From the NCBI GenBank assembly GCA_000759655.1, contig KN174135.1, positions 1 through 5,489 of the forward strand: 5,489 bases of DNA, read 5' to 3'. The stretch is from Acidicaldus organivorans (GTDB lineage Bacteria; Pseudomonadota; Alphaproteobacteria; Acetobacterales; Acetobacteraceae). The position numbers and the translations under genes are program-made. Position 1 is the stretch's first letter, and each line of letters begins with the position of its first letter. This document shows positions 1 through 5,093 of this stretch, one piece after another. Under the pieces are notes generated by a model that saw only the letters and a program-made list of their open reading frames with translations, ran no database searches and was not told the DNA's origin.

Positions 1-467
1 GCGTCGGGGGGTGCGGCCTGAGGCGATGAAGGGGCAGCGGGGGCGGAGGGTTCCTCCACGGGGCCCGTGGCAGCGGCCGGGGTGGGGCGTTCTCCCGAGG
101 CGGCGGCGTCGAGCGCGGCAATCAGGGCGCTGTCGTCGCCTGCGGGTTCGGTCCCCTCGGCGGCGAGCCCGGCGAGGATCTCCTTGATGCGGTCGATCGA
201 CTGCAGCACCAGGCTGATGACATCGCTTTCGGCCTTGATCGCGCCGTCCCGCATCCGCCCGAGCACGTTCTCCGAGGCGTGGGCCACTTTCTCGAGGCGG
301 GAGAGGCCGAGGAAGCCGCACGTCCCCTTGATGGTGTGGACGAGGCGGAAAATCTTGGAGAGCGTCTCGTGGTCATCTGGCGTGCGCTCAAGGGTGACGA
401 GCGCGATGTCGAGCTCTCCCAGCGCTTCCTGGGTTTCGGTCAAGAAATCGGCGAGCAGATCGTCCAT
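1..467 (-). CDS. cheA: Chemotaxis histidine kinase CheA, N-terminal part (runs off left edge)
   Basis: Only the first 155 codons are in the window. CheA is the cytoplasmic kinase that sits with CheW under chemoreceptors and passes phosphate to CheY and CheB. Residues 1-105 form the P1 (Hpt) domain. It opens MDDLLADFLTETQEALGELD and contains the phosphotransfer motif LVHTIKGTCGFLG, in which His44 is the expected phosphorylated residue (His48 in E. coli CheA), followed by the helix RLEKVAHASENVLGRMRDG. From about residue 125 the chain turns into an Ala/Pro/Glu-rich linker, as expected before the P2/P3 domains, which lie outside the window. The ATG at 467 is chosen because the protein begins exactly where CheA family members do and an AAGGGGAG ribosome binding site lies just upstream (471-478). 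The gene follows rlmN on the same strand after 88 nt. A shorter Hpt protein cannot be excluded from this end alone, but the sequence matches alphaproteobacterial CheA closely. Confidence 0.9.
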   Translation of the reverse strand, partial: MDDLLADFLTETQEALGELDIALVTLERTPDDHETLSKIFRLVHTIKGTCGFLGLSRLEKVAHASENVLGRMRDGAIKAESDVISLVLQSIDRIKEILAGLAAEGTEPAGDDSALIAALDAAASGERPTPAAATGPVEEPSAPAAPSSPQAAPPD

Positions 468-470
468 GGG

Positions 471-503
471 CTCCCCTTCCGCACCAACCTTGGTCGGGGG
501 GAG
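471..503 (-). promoter_or_regulatory. Possible hairpin covering the cheA ribosome binding site
   Basis: On the minus strand the leader of cheA contains CTCCCC (503-498) and GGGGAG (476-471), a perfect 6-bp complement. A second pair, ACCA/TGGT (494-491 and 486-483), lies inside it. The 3' arm is part of the ribosome binding site AAGGGGAG. If the stem forms, it would hide that site from the ribosome. The complementarity is seen directly; a regulatory role is inference, since G/C-rich short stems arise often by chance in this genome. Confidence 0.3.
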
Positions 504-555
504 TGTGACGCAAACTGACGAATAAAAGGTAAACGCCGGACAGGCTCGGGGTAAT

Positions 556-1737
556 TCAGGCGGCGGCGGTGCGGAGCTGGCCGCAGGCGGCAAGAATGTC
601 GCGCCCGCGCGGGGTGCGCACCGGCGCGGCATAGCCCGCGTCGTTGATGATCTCGGCGAAGCGGCGGATCGCCTCTTCCGGGCTCGGCTCGAAGCGGCTT
701 CCCGGCCAGGGGTTGAAGGGGATGAGGTTGACCTTGGCCGGAATGCCCGCGATCAGCCGGACGAGCTCCCTGGCATCCGCCGGCGAATCGTTGATGCCCT
801 TCAGCATGATGTATTCGAAGGTGATCCGCCGCGCATTGGAGAGGCGCGGATAGCGGCGGCAGGCGGCGAGCAGTTCGGCGATCGGATATTTGCGATTGAG
901 GGGGACGAGCTCGTCGCGCAGATCGTCGCGCACCGCATGCAGCGAGATGGCGAGATTGACGCCGAGTTCGCGCCCCACCCGGTCGATCAGCGGCACCACG
1001 CCCGAGGTGGAGAGCGTGATCCGCCGCCGTGAGAGGGCCACCCCTTCCGGGTCCATCAGGATGGTGAGCGCGGTGGCGACATTCTCATAATTGTAGAGCG
1101 GCTCGCCCATACCCATCACCACGATGGTGGCAAGCCGCCGCGGCTCGCCCTCGCGCGGGGTGGGCCATTCGCCGTAATAGTCGCGGAGCGCCAGGAACTG
1201 GCCCACGATCTCGGCGGCCGAGAGGTTGCGTTCGAGCCGCTGGGTGCCGGTATGGCAGAAGCGGCAGGAGAGGGTGCAGCCGACCTGGGTGGAGAGGCAG
1301 ACGGCACCGCGTTCCTCTTCGAGATCGGGGATATAGACCGTCTCGATCCGTTCCCCATCGGCGAGCCCGAGCAGGAACTTCTCCGATTGATCGGCGCTCT
1401 TGAGGGCCCGCAGCCGCTCGGGCCGGCCGATCACGCAGCGCTCTTCGAGCCGGGCGCGAAAGGCGCGGGAAAGCGAGGTCATCTCGGAGAATTGCCGCGC
1501 CCCGCGGTGATAGAGCCAGTGCCAGATCTGCTTGGCGCGGAAGGGAGGCTCGCCGAGCTCGGCGACGGCCTCGGTCAGCGCCTCGCGCGAAAGCCCGATG
1601 AGGTCGAGCTTCCCCTCCGCCGTCCGCGGCCCGGGCGGGGCGAAACGCGCCGCCTTGGCGAGGATGAGCGCCGCCTCGTCCTGGGAAGGGGCGACGGATG
1701 CCGTCCGCGCGGAAAGGAGGGAGGCCGAATCGCTCAT
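556..1737 (-). CDS. rlmN: Dual-specificity 23S rRNA/tRNA (adenine-C2)-methyltransferase RlmN
   Basis: A radical-SAM enzyme of 393 aa that methylates C2 of A2503 in 23S rRNA and of A37 in a subset of tRNAs, supporting translational accuracy. The N-terminal accessory domain (about 42-110) includes [14 protein letters not shown]. The radical-SAM cluster motif is [16 protein letters not shown], with Cys154, Cys158 and Cys161 binding the 4Fe-4S cluster. Cys147 (AVCLSTQ) matches E. coli Cys118, and Cys385 ([12 protein letters not shown]) matches Cys355, the cysteine that carries the methylene intermediate. The SAM-binding GMGEPL is at 209-214. All key residues are present. The roughly 40-residue leader before the conserved core is longer than in E. 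coli, but no other ATG lies before Met86. The start is 10 nt after the stop of the IalB-family gene and has only a weak ribosome binding site, so translation probably depends on the upstream gene. I am confident it is RlmN; RlmN and Cfr are related, but the neighbourhood and C-terminus fit RlmN. Confidence 0.96.
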   Translation of the reverse strand: MSDSASLLSARTASVAPSQDEAALILAKAARFAPPGPRTAEGKLDLIGLSREALTEAVAELGEPPFRAKQIWHWLYHRGARQFSEMTSLSRAFRARLEERCVIGRPERLRALKSADQSEKFLLGLADGERIETVYIPDLEEERGAVCLSTQVGCTLSCRFCHTGTQRLERNLSAAEIVGQFLALRDYYGEWPTPREGEPRRLATIVVMGMGEPLYNYENVATALTILMDPEGVALSRRRITLSTSGVVPLIDRVGRELGVNLAISLHAVRDDLRDELVPLNRKYPIAELLAACRRYPRLSNARRITFEYIMLKGINDSPADARELVRLIAGIPAKVNLIPFNPWPGSRFEPSPEEAIRRFAEIINDAGYAAPVRTPRGRDILAACGQLRTAAA

Positions 1738-1747
1738 CGGGACTCAC

Positions 1748-2302
1748 TCATCGGGAAGCTGGGCACGCCTTGACGATCGCGGCATAGGCCGCCTGGAAGC
1801 CGCGCAGGCTGAATGTATCGGTGATCTGTTTGGGCGCGCTCCGTCCCCGCGGCGGCGGCTCGTGGGCCACTGCCTCACGTCCCTTGAGCATCGCCTGGAC
1901 CACGGCGTGCCCGTCGCGGGCAAAGGCGGAGCGCTGCGCCGTGTAGAAATTGAACGCTGCCTTCTCCACCTGCACCTTCACCTCTGAGCCCGGCGGATAG
2001 GTGTAGCCCGCCGAGATCGCCACCACATCGCGCGCCTCCGGCCGCATGCTCACCGAAAGCATCACGTCGCCGCGGCCAGGCCATTTGGGCACCGACTGGC
2101 GGACTCGGGTGAAGGCGTAACAGACCGTCTGCTCGCCTTCGCGGTGCACCGCCGCCGTCCACGCCTCGAACGTGCCGAGCGCGCGCGGCGTATCGGCGCG
2201 GGTGGCGGGCTGGGACTTCTTCGCCGTCTCCGCCGCACTCGCCGAGGAGGCGAGCAGGACGGAGAGCAGGGCAGCCGGAACAATGCGCATCAGGGACATC
2301 AT
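1748..2302 (-). CDS. Secreted IalB-family (invasion associated locus B) protein
   Basis: A 184-aa exported protein. Residues 1-23 form a classical signal peptide: Met-Arg start, hydrophobic core VPAALLSVLLASS, and a likely signal peptidase I site after ASA (23/24). The mature part starts with a polar linker, then GTFEAWTAAV, TVCYAFTRVRQS, GDVMLSVSMRPEARDVVAISAGYTYPPGSEV and a C-terminal TDTFSLRGFQAAYAAIVKAC. This is the pattern of the IalB family: short periplasmic or surface proteins common in Alphaproteobacteria, named after a Bartonella invasion protein and mostly of unknown biochemical role. The two cysteines, Cys61 and Cys180, could form a disulfide in the periplasm. Three in-frame ATGs (2302, 2299, 2290) compete as start; all leave the signal peptide usable and none has a good ribosome binding site. 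A promoter lies about 40 nt upstream, and rlmN follows after 10 nt, so the two probably share a transcript. The name should not be read as evidence of virulence. Confidence 0.8.
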   Translation of the reverse strand: MMSLMRIVPAALLSVLLASSASAAETAKKSQPATRADTPRALGTFEAWTAAVHREGEQTVCYAFTRVRQSVPKWPGRGDVMLSVSMRPEARDVVAISAGYTYPPGSEVKVQVEKAAFNFYTAQRSAFARDGHAVVQAMLKGREAVAHEPPPRGRSAPKQITDTFSLRGFQAAYAAIVKACPASR

Positions 2303-2341
2303 GGAAGAAATGGGGATCGCCGCTCGTTGAGGCCAGAGGGG

Positions 2342-2370
2342 AGTATTCGCCCGACCGCCGCCTCCGTCAA
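2342..2370 (-). promoter_or_regulatory. Sigma-70-type promoter for the IalB-family gene and rlmN
   Basis: On the minus strand, TTGACG (2370-2365) and AATACT (2347-2342) are separated by exactly 17 bp. The -35 matches the consensus at 5 of 6 positions and the -10 at 4 of 6. The predicted transcript would start near 2335 and leave a leader of roughly 33 nt before the ATG at 2302. This is the best promoter in the window and fits an operon that reads into rlmN and possibly cheA. Confidence 0.6.
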
Positions 2371-2416
2371 GTCTCCCGGCAAGGGGAATTTAAGAAAAAT
2401 CAGCGAGGATGGAGGG

Positions 2417-2848
2417 ATGGATCCTGCCGATCTCGCTCGCGCCCGGCTGCTCTTGGAAGCGCGTGAGGCCGCCTACCAGCAGGCGTTGCGCGAACTTGCC
2501 GCGCTTCGCTTTGCCGCCGCACGGCTTGCCGCGCTCGAAGCCTTCCTGCGCGAGGCGGCCCTTCCCGCATCCCCTGCCGAAGAGGAGGCCGCGCCACTCG
2601 CCTGGCTCGCCGCGTCCTCCTATCACGCCCTCCTCGGCGCGGCGGAGGCGAGACTCACGGCTCTCCGTGCGGCTTTCGCCCCCCGGCTCGCCGAGGCCGA
2701 AGCGGCGGTGCGCCGGGCGGAGGCACGCCGGGCCGCCGCGGAAGAACTCCTCGCCACGCTCCGCCGCGAGGCGCGGCGCGCCGAGGGCAAGCGCGAGGGC
2801 GAGAGGCTTGCCGAACTCATCACCCAGCGCGCCCACTGGGGCGAGTGA
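2417..2848 (+). CDS. Small Ala/Arg-rich coiled-coil protein, function unknown (FliJ/YscO-like shape)
   Basis: A cytoplasmic-looking protein of 143 aa with no signal peptide and no membrane segment. About one third of residues (46) are alanine, with many Arg, Glu and Leu, a single Lys and no Cys. Two long helices are predicted by eye: residues 4-48, then a break with prolines (ALPASPAEEEAAP, 48-60), then 61-137, with heptad-like Leu/Ala spacing. This antiparallel helical-hairpin shape and length (about 147 aa for FliJ) resemble FliJ/YscO export-chaperone proteins, and cheA nearby is compatible with a motile cell. However, I see no diagnostic motif, so a FliJ assignment is only a guess. The ATG at 2417 is chosen over an upstream-extended frame because GAGGA (2405-2409) lies 7 nt before it and the upstream extension would overlap the divergent gene and its promoter. 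The ATG at 2409 opens a different frame. Composition, not similarity, supports this as the coding strand. Confidence 0.6.
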   Translation: MDPADLARARLLLEAREAAYQQALRELAALRFAAARLAALEAFLREAALPASPAEEEAAPLAWLAASSYHALLGAAEARLTALRAAFAPRLAEAEAAVRRAEARRAAAEELLATLRREARRAEGKREGERLAELITQRAHWGE

Positions 2849-2872
2849 GTCCTCTGCGTGCGCCTCCTGCGA

Positions 2873-2900
2873 TTGACAACGCCGCCGCCCCCGCTTACTC
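2873..2900 (+). promoter_or_regulatory. Likely promoter of the tRNA-Tyr gene
   Basis: A perfect -35 element TTGACA (2873-2878) lies in the 63-nt gap between the coiled-coil gene and the tRNA. The -10 is poor: CTTACT (2894-2899) matches only three consensus positions at 15-bp spacing, and TTACTC (2895-2900) is worse at 16. Transcription would start about 5 nt before the mature tRNA, with a G/C-rich discriminator like those of stable-RNA promoters. The -35 is clear; the -10 assignment is tentative. Confidence 0.5.
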
Positions 2901-2911
2901 CAAGGCCCAGC

Positions 2912-2997
2912 GGAGGGGTGCCCGAGTGGCTAAAGGGGGCGGACTGTAAATCCGCTGGCGAACGCCTACGTTGGTTCGAATCCAACCCCCTCCACCA
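2912..2997 (+). tRNA. tRNA-Tyr, anticodon GTA
   Basis: A complete class II tRNA of 86 nt with encoded CCA. The acceptor stem GGAGGGG (2912-2918) pairs perfectly with CCCCTCC (2987-2993), followed by discriminator A2994 and CCA (2995-2997). The D arm is CCCG..AGGG with the conserved GG at 2928-2929. The anticodon stem GCGGA/TCCGC (2939-2943, 2951-2955) encloses CTGTAAA, with anticodon GTA at 2946-2948. The extra-long variable arm GGCGAACGCC (2957-2966) is as expected for bacterial tRNA-Tyr. The T arm is GTTGG-TTCGAAT-CCAAC (2970-2986). The gene stands alone, has its own -35 element upstream, and ends 8 nt before the stop codon of the convergent transglutaminase-like gene. Confidence 0.98.
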
Positions 2998-3005
2998 CGT
3001 CCCGC

Positions 3006-3692
3006 TCAGTCCCCGTTTTCGACCTCGACCTCGGCTTCGGTCTCGAAATCGCCCGCGATGGCGGCCGAGCCGCGCAGCCAGGCCTGGGCGGTGGGATAGG
3101 CGGCGATGAAGGCGGCGATGATCTCGTCGCGGGGCACATCGTCATAGGTGCCGCGCTGGCGCACATATTCCATGTGCCGCCGCCCGCTGCGGTCGAAGGG
3201 GTGGAAGATCGAATCGGTCCGCCCGTCGAAATCGAGCGGCAGGATGCCTGCCTTCTCGCAGAGCGAGAGATTGAAGGCCGGCGTGGCCTTCACCCAGCGC
3301 CCCTCGAGCCACACCTCCGTATAGCCGTGGAAGACGAAGATGTCACTTCGCATCACCGCGGCAAGCTTGGGGCTGGTGAGGTGATTGCGCACATCGGCGA
3401 AGCCGAGCCGGGCCGGAATGCCGAGCGCCCGGAGTGCGGCCGCATAGAGCGCCGCCTTGTTAATGCAGAACCCATAGCCCAGAGCGAGGGTGCGGCTCGC
3501 CTTGAGGCCGCCTTCCGAAAGATCGAGCCGGTAGGGGTCATAGCGGATGCGATCGCGCACCGCATAATAGAGGGCGACCGCCTTCTCCCGCGCATCCTGC
3601 CCCCGGCCGGCTTCTTCCGCGAAACGGCGGATCTCGGGATGATCGCTGTCCACATAGCGCCCGGGCCGGGTGTATTGAGCCATCGCTTCCAT
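3006..3692 (-). CDS. Transglutaminase-like (papain-fold) domain protein
   Basis: A 228-aa soluble protein with no signal peptide. Residues 35-55 (KAVALYYAVRDRIRYDPYR) and 66-105 (ASRTLALGYGFCINKA...ALGIPARLGFADVRNHL) are the start and core of a transglutaminase-like domain. Cys76 at the head of a helix is the expected nucleophile, and His122 (FVFHGYTEVWLEGRW) the expected catalytic His. Where most members have W..xDPT, this one has W133-VKATPAF, so the usual Asp is replaced by Ala136. The TPAFN motif is, as I recall, shared by a group of alphaproteobacterial relatives, so the site may be altered rather than dead. Such proteins are often proteases or amidases; the substrate is unknown. The C-terminus ends in an acidic tail (DFETEAEVEVENGD). 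The start at 3692 is chosen because GGGAGGAG (3700-3707) lies 7 nt before it. Longer upstream starts lack this and add a low-complexity leader, while the ATG at 3683 is too far from the site. The gene is divergent from the thiolase operon. Confidence 0.85.
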   Translation of the reverse strand: MEAMAQYTRPGRYVDSDHPEIRRFAEEAGRGQDAREKAVALYYAVRDRIRYDPYRLDLSEGGLKASRTLALGYGFCINKAALYAAALRALGIPARLGFADVRNHLTSPKLAAVMRSDIFVFHGYTEVWLEGRWVKATPAFNLSLCEKAGILPLDFDGRTDSIFHPFDRSGRRHMEYVRQRGTYDDVPRDEIIAAFIAAYPTAQAWLRGSAAIAGDFETEAEVEVENGD

Positions 3693-3715
3693 GAGACCAC
3701 TCCTCCCTTTCGGGA

Positions 3716-3743
3716 ATTTTGGCAGAGTGGCGAGGGATTGCAA
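3716..3743 (-). promoter_or_regulatory. Possible promoter of the transglutaminase-like gene
   Basis: On the minus strand, TTGCAA (3743-3738) and CAAAAT (3721-3716) are 16 bp apart, each matching the consensus at 4 of 6 positions. The predicted start near 3709 would give a very short leader that just includes the ribosome binding site GGGAGGAG. The short leader makes this tentative. Confidence 0.33.
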
Positions 3744-3795
3744 CGCCAGGCCCGCGCCGTGCTGCCCCCGCCCGCCCCGCACCGCGGACAGGGCG

Positions 3796-3829
3796 CTTGG
3801 CGGAAAGGGCGTTCGGAATTTCCGCCAAG
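3796..3829. repeat. Perfect 11-bp inverted repeat, candidate operator
   Basis: CTTGGCGGAAA (3796-3806) and TTTCCGCCAAG (3819-3829) are exact reverse complements separated by 12 bp. The dyad lies between the divergent transglutaminase-like gene and the thiolase/acyl-CoA dehydrogenase operon, 92 bp before the thiolase ATG. Half-site centres are 23 bp apart, about two helical turns, which suits a dimeric regulator. No T-run follows, so it is not a standard terminator. TetR- or FadR-type repressors commonly control such operons, but no regulator gene is in the window. Confidence 0.6.
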
Positions 3830-3853
3830 GATTGACATGAAAGATTGACGTGA
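3830..3853 (+). repeat. 11-bp direct repeat next to the inverted repeat
   Basis: GATTGACATGA (3830-3840) and GATTGACGTGA (3843-3853) agree at 10 of 11 positions and are offset by 13 bp, starting immediately after the inverted repeat. The first copy contains a perfect TTGACA and the second TTGACG, so either could be a -35 element of the thiolase operon, but no convincing -10 follows at 16-18 bp. Alternatively they are tandem binding sites for an activator. Confidence 0.45.
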
Positions 3854-3883
3854 GGGGAAGGGACGGCGCAGGCTTTCATCGAA

Positions 3884-3903
3884 GCCGCCCGCGCGGAGGC
3901 GGC
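3884..3903 (+). promoter_or_regulatory. GC hairpin just upstream of the thiolase ribosome binding site
   Basis: GCCGCC (3884-3889) and GGCGGC (3898-3903) can form a 6-bp all-G/C stem with an 8-nt loop. It ends one base before the ribosome binding site AGGAGGGGAG (3904-3913), which is well placed for the ATG at 3922. It may simply reflect base composition; a role in shaping the leader is possible. Confidence 0.25.
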
Positions 3904-3921
3904 AGGAGGGGAGAAAACGTC

Positions 3922-5093
3922 ATGGCAGAACCGTTCATTCTGGAGGCGGTGCGCTCGCCGATGGGGCGCGGCAAGCCCAACGGCGCGCTCGCCACCCTGC
4001 ACCCGGTCGAACTCCTCGCCCAGATGCTGGAAGGTCTGATCGCCCGCACCGGGATCGACCCGGGCGCGGTGGATGACGTGATCGTGGGCTGCGTGAGCCA
4101 GGTCGGCGAGCAGTCGGGCGGGGTGGGACGCATGGCTTGGCTCGCCGCCGGATTTCCCGAACACGTCCCGAGCGTGACCATCAACCGCATGTGCGGCTCC
4201 GCCCAGCAGGCGGTGCACTTCGCTGCCCAGGGCATCGCCGCCGGGGTCTATGACCTCGTCATCGCGGGCGGCGTGGAGAGCATGAGCCGCGTGCCGATCG
4301 GCTCGTCCCGGCTCGACGCCGACCCGCGGGCCTCGTCCATCAGGGGATCTCGGCCGAACTCGTCGCCGCCCGCTATGGATTGTCGCGCGAGGCGCTCGAC
4401 CGCTACGCGCTCCGCTCGCACCGGCGCGCGGCGGAGGCACAGGCGAACGGCGCCTTCGAGCGCGAGATCATCCCGGTCACGGTGGGCGAGCGTCGTGTCT
4501 CCGCCGATGAGACGATCCGGCCCGAGACCACGCTCGAGGCGCTCGCCGGGCTTGCCCCGGCCTTCGCCCATCCGCGCGAGGCGGCGCGGTTTCCGGAAAT
4601 CCGCTGGTCGATCACCGCGGGCAACTCCTCGCAGATCACCGACGGGGCGAGCCTCGTCCTGCTCGCCAGCGAATCCCGCGCCCGCGCGCTCGGCCTCTGC
4701 CCCCGCGCTCGCTTCGTCGCCTTCGACGTGGTGGGCGATGACCCGTTGCTGATGCTCACCGCGCCCATTCCGGCGACCCGCCGGGTGCTCGCCAAGGCAG
4801 GGCTCAAGCTCGAGGACATCGATCATATCGAGGTCAATGAGGCCTTCGCCTCCGTCCCCCTCGCCTGGGCCAAGGCGCTCGGGCTCGAGGAGGACGCGGC
4901 GCGGATCGAGGGGGCTGCCCGCCTCAATCCACTGGGAGGGGCGATCGCGCTCGGCCACCCCTTGGGGGGCACCGGGGCGCGGCTGATCACCACCCTGCTC
5001 CACGCGCTGGAGCGGAACGGCGGGCGCTACGGGCTCGTCACCATGTGCGAGGCGGGAGGGATGGCCAATGCCACCGTCATCGAGCGTCTCTGA
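3922..5093 (+). pseudogene. Thiolase (acetyl-CoA C-acyltransferase family), disrupted by a frameshift
   Basis: Thiolases cleave 3-ketoacyl-CoA with CoA in beta-oxidation, or condense two acyl-CoAs. The first half (frame of ATG 3922, to about 4325) begins MAEPFILEAVRSPMGRGKPN and holds the nucleophile Cys91 in NRMCGSAQQAVHF (codon 4192-4194), then AGGVESMSRVPIGS. The rest is in the -1 frame, from about 4326 (LVHQGISAELVAARYGLSRE) to the stop at 5091-5093. It carries NEAFA (Asn codon 4836), GGAIALGHPLGGTGARL (catalytic His codon 4956) and MCEAGGMANATVIERL (second catalytic Cys codon 5046). All catalytic residues survive, but no single frame joins them: the first frame stops at 4750-4752 after 276 aa. 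At the junction about 8-12 residues usual for the family also seem absent, which suggests a deletion of 3n+1 bases rather than one lost base. The closest family I recall is the FadA5-like acyl-CoA thiolases (about 390 aa). Ribosome binding site AGGAGGGGAG precedes the start. It overlaps the next gene by 26 nt. Sequencing or assembly error is a real alternative. Confidence 0.87.

Noticed and set aside
67..525. Plus-strand open frame opposite cheA
   Set aside because: Its translation is Ser/Arg/Ala-rich without any family signal, while the minus strand encodes a clear CheA P1 domain.
2390..2836. Minus-strand open frame opposite the coiled-coil gene
   Set aside because: It lacks a plausible ribosome binding site and domain signal; the plus strand has GAGGA at good spacing and a coherent helical pattern. 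This is the least certain of the strand choices.
2912..2997. tRNA-Leu or tRNA-Ser because of the long variable arm
   Set aside because: The anticodon is clearly GTA in a well-formed loop, and bacterial tRNA-Tyr is also class II.
3796..3829. Inverted repeat as a rho-independent terminator
   Set aside because: The 12-nt loop is long, no T-run follows on either strand, and it lies between two divergent genes where no transcript needs to end.
3174..3848. Plus-strand open frame of 224 codons opposite the transglutaminase-like gene
   Set aside because: It is a GC-rich shadow frame; the opposite strand has a strong ribosome binding site and conserved domain motifs. It also runs over the inverted repeat.
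4320..4335. Programmed -1 ribosomal frameshift in the thiolase
   Set aside because: No X-XXY-YYZ slippery heptamer is present at the junction, thiolases are not known for recoding, and the apparent loss of residues points to a deletion or an error.
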